Of a stretch of DNA of 56,300 nucleotides, positions 48,502-56,300 are shown piece by piece. Position 1 is the stretch's first letter, and every line of letters starts with the position of its first letter. The translations under genes and the position numbers were made by a program. The notes below the pieces were generated by a model. The model was not told the origin of the DNA. It made no database searches and saw only the letters and a list, made by a program, of their open reading frames with translations. Location: contig JADRCO010000087.1 in the NCBI GenBank assembly GCA_021464525.1, positions 1 to 56,300 of the forward strand, in the 5' to 3' direction. Source of the stretch: Rhizophagus sp. LPA8_4_AMF (Eukaryota; Glomeromycota; Glomeromycetes; Glomerales; Glomeraceae).

Positions 48502-49431
48502 ATGGCTCTTAAACGCATTCAAAAGGTGAAAAAATGATATTGAAAATATTGAAAGAGTTCTTGTCGAAAAAGAATACTTTAGTTTAACTTCTGCTTTTTA
48601 ATTAAAATAGGAACTAAATGATATCTGCAAAAACCCACCAGTTGGAATTAGTGCTGGACCTACTTCTGAGGAAGATATGTTCAGTTGGACAGGTAAACTT
48701 GTATTTCTAAGAATATTATTCTACGCCTTTTCTTTTCGGGTCAAACTTACATCATTTTATACTTGACTTATTAGGTACAATTATGGGACCTGTAAGTATA
48801 ACAGAATATTCATATTCTAAATTAAATAATGTCAACTGAATATTGATTCATACTTAAACAGAATAACAGTTGCTACAAAAGTGGAATTTTCCGGCTAAAA
48901 ATCGACTTTTCTCAAGATTATCCATTTAAACCACCTTCAGTATGTATCTATTATATGCGATTTACAACTTATTTTCCACCATTTGAAATATTAATTTTAT
49001 ATTCTTTTATCTTATTTGTTAGGTTAAATTCATCACTAGAATTTATCATCCTAATATTGACGATGATGGCTCTATTTGTGTAAATTTGTTAAAAACTGAT
49101 GTTTGGAAGCCTGCAACGACGATCTCTCATGGTCAGTATAAAATTTTCATATTTCAAGGATTTTATTTACTTATTAATATTTCATTCAAATTTACAGTAC
49201 TTGAAGCTATTGCTGAACTCCTAGAGAATCCAAATCCCGATGATGCTCTGGTTGCATCTATTGCTGAAGTTTATAATACAAATCGAGCAAAGTTTACTAA
49301 GACAGCTAAAGAATATGTTAAAAAGGTATTAATTTCGGTGTCCAATTCCATTATTGACTCTTTTGTAACATATTTAATAACAAATTCTTTACTCTTTCGC
49401 ATATTATAAATAAAAGTATGCTTCCTCATAG
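48502..49431 (+). CDS. Ubiquitin-conjugating enzyme E2
   Basis: Seven very short exons: 48502-48525, 48611-48692, 48775-48791, 48862-48939, 49023-49131, 49198-49325 and 49417-49431; 150 aa, a UBC core with no extension. Motifs are MALKRIQKELNDICKNPP, YPFKPPSVKF, YHPNIDDDGSIC with HPN at 76-78 and catalytic C86, and the C-terminal AKEYVKKYASS. The fold is nearest to UBC4/5 (UBE2D), but the segment after the cysteine, VNLLKTDVWKPATTI, has WKPAT where UBC4/5 has WSPAL, as in UBE2L3-like enzymes; subfamily is therefore uncertain. It accepts ubiquitin from E1 and passes it to E3 ligases (known). The 15-base last exon was chosen because it restores the family ending KKYA. Confidence 0.92.
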
Positions 49432-50151
49432 ATAATAATCATATGCCGTTTGGTTTGTTGATTGAGTTTATCTGAAGATCATTGTTTTTATTGTTTTGGA
49501 AAATAGACTTACTTATATACTATATTTGTATACCAATTTAATTGTTTTTATTGCAATTTTGTAAAGAGAGATTTTTTTAAGTAAAAAAAAAAAATCTATT
49601 TGTGTCTAATTTTCTTTAAACATGTTATAATACAGCAAATCTAACTGAAATTAATTATTCTTCTTGTTCGTTACACCAAATTTCTATTTTCATATCCTTT
49701 AATAATTCTTAATTTTGTACAATTTCTATATTTATTCTAAGAACATGAAAAACTTTCGATAAATAACTGTTTTGAAGTTAGACGGTGGATTATGGTGTGA
49801 AGTTTATCCAAGAAATGTAAACGCGTAGTAATTACTCTCGCGAAATCGGAAATTGATGGCTTCCATAATAATCGAATGCTTTTTCGCATGAAAATGTTTA
49901 AAATATTTATATTTTACTCGAAATTTGTTTTCATTATATCTCTTATATAAATTTTCATAGGATTATTTGTTTGTTTCTAACGCCCTATGTTATTCATAAA
50001 AAACGTTTTTCGCAAACGTTTTTGTTCATTTCAGGTTTATTGATCGGCCTGATCATTTTAAAACAAAACTCTGATTGGATATTATTGAATGAGTAGTTTC
50101 CTTGTATTTATTTATATTTAAACTCCAAAGTTCAAATAGTTATCTTAAAAA
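49432..50151. promoter_or_regulatory. Intergenic region E2/SWF1-like
   Basis: About 720 bases between two plus-strand genes, holding the 3' UTR of the E2 and the promoter of the next gene. There is an A-run at about 49582-49592. AAACGTTTTTCGCAAACGTTT at 50002-50022 is a near-palindrome of two AAACGTTT copies that could bind a dimeric factor. Confidence 0.45.
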
Positions 50152-52000
50152 ATGGTAAGGTTTTTGTGTATATTTTAGGTTTAATTAAAGAATAATATGA
50201 TTTATAAATTTTATATTCTTTGTAAAGGATTTTTTTATAGGAATTACATTATATTTAGCGGTTCTCTGTTTCTTTATTTTTGTGTTGATAATGGGCCCGT
50301 CTTCACTTTTCAGGTACGTATTTGTTTATACGAATCATTATGAATTCATATTTGACAATATTTAATTTAATTTAGAAATGGCCCAATTGGAAAATTAAAT
50401 CATTTTTTGACGGTAACATTAATTGAATGGATAGGGTGAGTTAATCTGCGTTAACTTCGAATATATTTTCGATTTTTCTAAATTACTTTGTTAAAAATTT
50501 AGACATTCTTATCGAAGAGTTTGTGGAAATCGTACAACAGCGACTTGCGATCGGCTTTACGTTTATTTTATGGAAGAAAAAAACCCAGTGTTAGTGGTAA
50601 GAATGTTTATTGTTTATGACAAAATCTTACATGGTTTTTGAATTATTATCTACTTTATATTGTATTCTAACAAATAAACCGTTTTATATTTAGATAGTAT
50701 ATTTAACACTTCTAACAGGGTCAATTCTATTATTTTACATGACTGCATGGCCTAATATTCCTGGTCACTATCTTTCTGAAGTGCATAAGTAAGTAGTGTA
50801 CGTGTCAAGAAATGAAAATTCTTTAGCATTAAATTCAGGCAGTATATATGTTGATTATATTACATCTTCCAATTAGATATCTTGTTCCGATAGTTATATT
50901 CTTTACATATGCGTCGTTTTTTATAGCATGTAAGAGTGATCCAGGCAAGGTTACAAGGGAGAATGTTATTAAAGCTTGCAAAATGTTCGAATATGATTTT
51001 TTGATATTCGAGCCAAAGGAATGTAAAACATGCCTATTTCTAAAGTAAGTTTCTGAATTCATCCTAAAATCTGTAAGGTCGTTGGACTTATAACTTTTGA
51101 TTATATGATTTCAAAATTAGACCTGCCCGTTCGAAACATTGTTCTCTATGTAAAATGTGTGTCGCGAAGTCTGATCATCACTGTGAGTTGATAATTAATA
51201 TTAATTATATCGTTATATTATTTAAGTATAATCAACAGATTTAATTTTTATATTCAGGTTCATGGATTAATAACTGTGTTGGTTTGAAGAATTATCGCTA
51301 TTTCCTTCTTTTTCTATATGCTACTATTCAAATTTGCTTTTACGGTGCATATTTGATTTATCACATATTTTTGGATATAGCCAAGAAAATGAATTTAGCT
51401 GAAGCCTGGATTACTTCCATACAGACTGGAAGAAGAGTTAGGATTTCAACATATCAGGCTGCACTGGTAATGCTAAATACTATTTAATATATTATTGGGA
51501 AATATTTTGGAAACTTAATTAAAAATTGATATTGTTTTATCATTATTTAACAGTTTTTAATTCACCATGAAAGGGTTCTTGGTGCATTAGGTATTTTTGC
51601 ACTTCTTGTTGGATTGGTCATATTAATTTTCTTTTGTTATCAACTTAGTTTGGTATATAATGGCACAACAGCAAATGAAGCATTTAAATGGGAAGAAATA
51701 GAAGAAATAATAATGACCGGAGATCTTCGGGTTTTTGAAAGAGAAATTGAAGAGGAATCTAGAAGGAGGAAAAAGAAGAATAAAGAGGTTTCAGTAGTTA
51801 AAGGTAGGACAACTGCTATCTATTGGATACAGCCTGCTAGACATCGAAAAAATAAGTCATCAGAAGGTGAAAGCGAAGCTAATGGAGAGAATAGTAAACA
51901 ACTCGGAAGGCAAGTTAAATCCATGTCTGAAGTACGCAATATTTATGATAAAGGACTTTGGGGTAATTTTAAAGAAACGGTATTCCCACCTTCTTTATAA
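50152..52000 (+). CDS. SWF1: SWF1/ZDHHC4-like DHHC palmitoyltransferase
   Basis: Nine exons: 50152-50154, 50228-50313, 50376-50435, 50503-50596, 50694-50788, 50877-51044, 51121-51182, 51258-51466 and 51554-52000; 407 aa. The first coding exon is only ATG; exon 2 continues DFFIGITLYLAVL, the first membrane segment. More membrane segments follow before the Cys-rich domain CKTCLFLKPARSKHCSLCKM and the active site KSDHHCSWINNCVG with C190. After two more membrane segments comes NGTTANEAFKWEE, the conserved post-membrane motif as in Swf1. For exon 6 I used the acceptor at 50876, because the nearer AG at 50838 gives a frame with a stop. Swf1 palmitoylates SNAREs and other membrane proteins at the ER (known). 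The tail is basic and charged. Confidence 0.92.
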
Positions 52001-52417
52001 CATTAATCAAATTGGTAGTTACAGTATAATATATATATTTATCAATAATTTGTATATTTGTGAAGACTAAATCCATAGAAACTATTTTATCATATAAATA
52101 TATATTTACAATAATTTGTCATGTGAATAACAATCGATGCAAAAATAATATCGGGACTTTTTTTTTTGTCAACCGTTATCCTAATCAGTGATTAAATCAG
52201 CAATTAATCATAGTGTAATCTCGTGAGTATGGTGATCAAAAAGCCCGACTTTTTTGAAATTTTTTCGAAATTTATTGATAAGAAATTTTGGTATGATACC
52301 ATATCATAGATATAAACCTGGCGAGAAAATTTAGGTCGAGAGAACTGAAGTAAATAGCTTGCGTGTTCAAGACAATAAATTTTACTGTGAAATTTCATCA
52401 GACCAAAAGATTTGACC
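52001..52417. promoter_or_regulatory. Intergenic region SWF1-like/importin
   Basis: About 420 bases of AT-rich DNA between two plus-strand genes, containing the 3' UTR of the first and the promoter of the second. No motif can be named. Confidence 0.5.
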
Positions 52418-55400
52418 ATGACTACTGATACGACGGAGAAGTTTTTAGCCGAAGTGAATACTTTATATAATTCGCAAGACAAAGTAAGAAGAGAGCAAGC
52501 TGACTCTTGGTTACAAGCTTTTCGGAAGACGGTAAATTATTGGCGATTGCTGATCTAAGTTAATGACAACAAGCTTTGTTAGATTTCTTCACAAGCATTA
52601 TAAAGATTCCCACCTTTTCTTTTATAATGTCGTCAACTGCAGTCGGAAGCTTGGACGATAGCAAATCAAGTGTTAAGATCTCCTCAATTAACACCTCAAT
52701 CGGAAGCGGCGCGTCATTTTGCAGCAGGGACTTTTCGGCAAAAGGTATGTCTTTTTGTATTTATTTTTTTTTTTTCTTTTTAAATCTTTGACGCGTTACT
52801 ACTCAATTACTAATATTTTTTTCTGGAATTAACCTATTACATATCGATTATTAACAATGAAGATAACTCTTGACCTACGTCAGCTCGACGCAACAGCTCG
52901 CAATAACCTCCGTGATTCTCTTTTAGAACTACTCTACCAATATCGTTCTGGTCCTCGATCGATTGTTACTCAATTATGTATTTCCCTAGCATGCTTAGCA
53001 CTTCAAATGCCCGAATGGCAAAATGTTTTACACCAATTCACAGAATTATATGGTAAGAACCCGGAAACAGTAACTTGTTTGCTCGAGTTTCTTAAAATAT
53101 TACCGGAAGAGATTAATACAAACAATCGAATACCTATATCGGTAAGTAGAAACTATTGTTCTTTAATTAGGATTTCGTTATTATAATTCAATCAATATCT
53201 ATAGGATGAAGATTATCGTGTGCGATCCAGACAATTATTGACTGATAATGCCAATGAAGTTCTACAAATGCTTTTGATTTATTTACAAAACTCGGGTAAT
53301 TGTATTTGTAAATTATTTATCTAATTAAGTAACAGTAATTAGTCCTAATTTATTGTTGGTTTTTTAGGTACAAATACTGATTATCAAAAAAAAGTGTTTG
53401 AATGTTTTCATAGCTGGTTACAGTCTGGAGAAATTGCAATTGGAACTTTGGAAAAAAGTCCATTTTTAGGTCTTTCATTTGATGCTCTACAATCGGATGA
53501 ATTATATGATATTGCAGTGGATGTAGTATGTGAAATAATTTATGAAACGCGGGAAATTCCCGAGTCAATGCCAATAATTGAGCAAATATATCCAAGATTA
53601 TTGCCTTTGAGAGCAGCATTAAAAAGTGCAATGGAAGAAGAAGATGACGACAAAGTACGAGGATATTGTAGAATATTCACACATGCCGGTGAATCATATT
53701 TGGATCTTGTGGTTCAGCATGCTGACGATTTTAGAAGTATTGTAGAAAGTATAGTTGAGTGCACAGCTTATCAAGATACAGAAATAGTTAGAATAACCTT
53801 TTATTTCTGGCATCGTTTAGCCGACACATTATATCAACCACGTCACGCGAACATTAGAGATAAATTTAAGGATATATATTCCAATTTGGTTGATATTATG
53901 ATCAAACATTTGCATTATCCAAAAGATCTTTCAACTTGGTCGGCTGAGAAACGCGATGAATTCCGCGAATTTCGGCATGTAATGGGTGACGTTCTTAAAG
54001 ATAGTTGTTTGATTTCTGGATCCGCAGAGTGCTTGTCCAAACCATTTGCCACTTTATCAAGGCAACTCGCAGATTCAACAAATGGAAAGACTGTAGACTG
54101 GCAAGAAATTGAAGCACCACTATTTTCTTTACGTGCTATGGGATCTGAAGTAGAGGATGAAGAAGACGTTTATTTGCCACAAATTATGCAACTTTTGCAA
54201 CAACTGCCAGATCATCCAAAAATTCGTTACGCAGCTACTTTGGTGATTTCAAGATATTCTTATTGGACTAGGTTTCATCCACAATTCATTCCATATCAAT
54301 TAAATTTTATTTCTTCTGGATTTGATAATGAAGAAGTCTCTGCGGCAGCTGCATTAGCATTGAAATATTTATGTAAAGATTGCAGTGAGGTATATATAAT
54401 ATTATTTTAATTTTCATTACTTTTCAAGTTGAACAATCTTTATTAACTCTTTTGATTTTATAGCTGCTGATTGAATATCTTCCACAACTTCACCCTTTCT
54501 ATCTCAACGTTACGAATACACTTCGTGGGGTAGATTTGTTTGAAGTGACAGAGGCAGTTTCGCATGTTGTTGCAGCTGTTCGTCCAGCAGAATTACTAAA
54601 AGCATTACAAATGTTTTGTCTTCCAATCGCACAATGGCTACATGAGTTTGCTAACAAGGGTACTTCTGCGACCGATAAGGAGATTAGGATTGCTTGTGGT
54701 AAGTAAGATTACCCAAATGATTTATTATTGAATACTTTTATTTTATTAAGGAAAATATTAATACTCTTCTTCGCCCTCAAAGATAAACTCGAACAATTTT
54801 CAATAATTATTAGGGTAGTTGCTGACCCCAGAAAAGAAACCAGTACGGTAGATGTGAATGCTGGCCTAGTTCATCCTTGTATTACTATTATACAAGAATT
54901 ATGGCCTGTATTTGATCTACTTTTGGTGCATTTTGGTTCTGATTCTCATTTATCAGAGAGTCTTTGTAAATGCTTTAAATACTGTGTTGTGTTTTATCGA
55001 ATTCCTTTTAGGCCGTTGCTTCCTGACCTGATGGAACGTTTAGTTACAGTATTTGGTCAAACATTTTTGAGTTGCTATTTGTGGGTTGCAACCAAGTGTG
55101 TTCAGGAACATTGCGATGGTGAAGGAACCGAAATGACAATGGCTATGTTATCTTTTGTTGAAAGATTAAGTGTAACAATGTTTAATCTTTTAAATGGAAA
55201 AAAACCTGCTGACATCCTTGATGGTATTTTAATGTATTTATATTATCAAAGTAATTTATAGTCTTCTATTTTAACCAAAAAAATTTTTTTTTTATATAGT
55301 AATTGAAGATTATTTCCGTCTTAATCTTGCATTATTTGACGCACCTATCACTTATTCACAATCGGCCATTTTCCCATCAGTATTTCAAGCTGGAATTTCA

Positions 55401-55980
55401 TGCCTATCAATACAACAACCTGATGCGCTATTTGCTATTGTTTTGTTTTTTAATAGGTTGCTTAATTTTAGAGAAAATCAAAAACAGCAACGACCACCTT
55501 CCGGTGTACAAACTACCGTTACTATTACTCCCACATCACCTACGGAAGCTTCTCTGAGTGCAGCCTTAGCGATTCATGATACTTTATGGAAGCAATACGG
55601 TACTTCATTCCTTGAAAACATATTCAAAGGTCTTATGTACACTTTTCCAAGAGATATTCAACACGCCGAGATTCATGAAATATTGTCGGCTTTGTCTAAA
55701 TTATACCCATTGGAATGTAAACAATGGATATCCGAAATTATTCAACAATTACAAGATCCTAATTTAACATCAGAAGCAAAGAACAGCTTTGTAAAAGATT
55801 ACAATTTGTAAGTTTATATTTTATTCGAATATTTCTAATTTATAAGATTTCACATTAATCTTTTACTATAGAGCGATACAAGAACAAGATTGGAATAAGC
55901 TACGACGCATCACCAATGACTTTATCGCTGTCTTTAGGCGGAGATATCTTGCTTCTAGGCAACGCAGGGATAAAGAGTGA
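52418..55980 (+). CDS. MTR10: MTR10/transportin-3-type importin beta
   Basis: Nine exons: 52418-52531, 52643-52744, 52863-53141, 53205-53295, 53368-54389, 54464-54698, 54783-55223, 55300-55807 and 55872-55980; 966 aa, close to yeast Mtr10. The N-terminus has the importin-N pattern RREQADSWLQAFRKT, SEAWTIANQVL and EAARHFAAGTFRQK, followed by helical HEAT repeats (LTLDLRQLD-like helices, ECFHSWLQSGEI, LRAALKSAMEEEDDD) and the late segment VIEDYFRLNL with SLQQ-like LSIQQPDALFA. The C-terminus is basic (FRRRYLASRQRRDKE). Such receptors import Arg/Ser-rich splicing factors and mRNA-binding proteins into the nucleus with Ran (known), so the SR protein at 24 kb is a plausible cargo. The link between exons 1 and 2 was chosen to skip an intron with stops. 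Confidence 0.94.
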
Positions 55981-56246
55981 ATTAATTGAATTTAGCTAAC
56001 AATTTCATCATGTTTTAAATCTATTTTAAGCCATTTAAATTCCAGAATGAGCAAAAAAATTACAAAAAAACATAATCAAACCATATAATATAGGATTCTT
56101 TAATAATTCATTTAGGTGAAGTATTGTACAATAGTTTTCATGATACAAGAAATGTGCGAATTAAGATTATTTCATGTTAAGTTATTTTTTAATTTGGCAT
56201 TATGAAGTCTGTTCATTTGCCTTTTACTTTTAGTTAATTATTATTA

Positions 56247-56300
<54 letters not shown>
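55981..56300. other. 3' flank ending in poly-T
   Basis: Downstream flank of the importin gene. The last 55 or so bases (from about 56246) are nearly pure T with one C, reaching the window edge. No gene. Confidence 0.6.
56246..56300. repeat. Poly-T run at the window edge
   Basis: An almost uninterrupted T homopolymer runs into the end of the window. It may be a contig end or a difficult-to-assemble low-complexity tract. Confidence 0.8.

Noticed and set aside
50839-50876. Upstream acceptor for SWF1-like exon 6 (AG at 50838)
   Set aside because: Joining here to the exon 5 donor gives an early stop; the AG at 50876 restores EVHKYLVPIVIFF in phase.

Overview
This is a eukaryotic nuclear window, very AT-rich and dense in short GT-AG introns. 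It most resembles an early-diverging fungus, and an arbuscular mycorrhizal (Glomeromycotina) genome such as Rhizophagus fits best. The evidence is the composition and intron style, a GATA factor with an AreA-type N-terminus, a SYT1-like Sec7-PH protein, a chitin-deacetylase-like protein and yeast/fungal housekeeping genes. The species is inferred, not proven. I resolved 20 protein-coding genes with about 139 coding exons. Splice sites were chosen so that phases agree across each gene and the protein matches its family; no transcript data were available. I saw no rRNA, tRNA, CRISPR array or intact transposon.

Left part (1-17.4 kb): about 4.6 kb of gene-free AT-rich DNA with palindromes, then NSE4 (SMC5/6 subunit), BIO2 (biotin synthase), COX11 (copper chaperone for cytochrome oxidase), IMP4 (U3 snoRNP, Brix domain), a C9orf85/DUF2039 protein, a membrane-anchored adhesin-like protein and a chitin-deacetylase-like CE4 enzyme. 

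Middle (18.6-38.7 kb): a large fusion of a cholesterol-oxidase-like GMC domain with an alpha/beta hydrolase; an SR-type RRM protein; the two release-factor glutamine methyltransferases MTQ2 and MTQ1 head-to-head; a DHHC palmitoyltransferase; a two-finger GATA factor; an unrecognised acidic protein; and an RraA/HMG-aldolase-like protein. 

Right part (38.9-56.3 kb): an ITFG1/TIP-like FG-GAP membrane protein, a SYT1-like Sec7-PH Arf-GEF, a ubiquitin E2, a SWF1/ZDHHC4-like palmitoyltransferase and an MTR10/transportin-3 importin, which may import SR proteins like the one at 24 kb. The window ends in a poly-T run.

The genes are mostly housekeeping and do not form a cluster. The best leads are the oxidase-hydrolase fusion with Cys in place of the usual Ser nucleophile, the deacetylase carrying a MopE-like Asp-rich motif, the head-to-head MTQ1/MTQ2 pair, the GATA fingers split by introns at the same position, the adhesin-like protein with a charged insert, and repeated T(n)A(n) tracts in introns.
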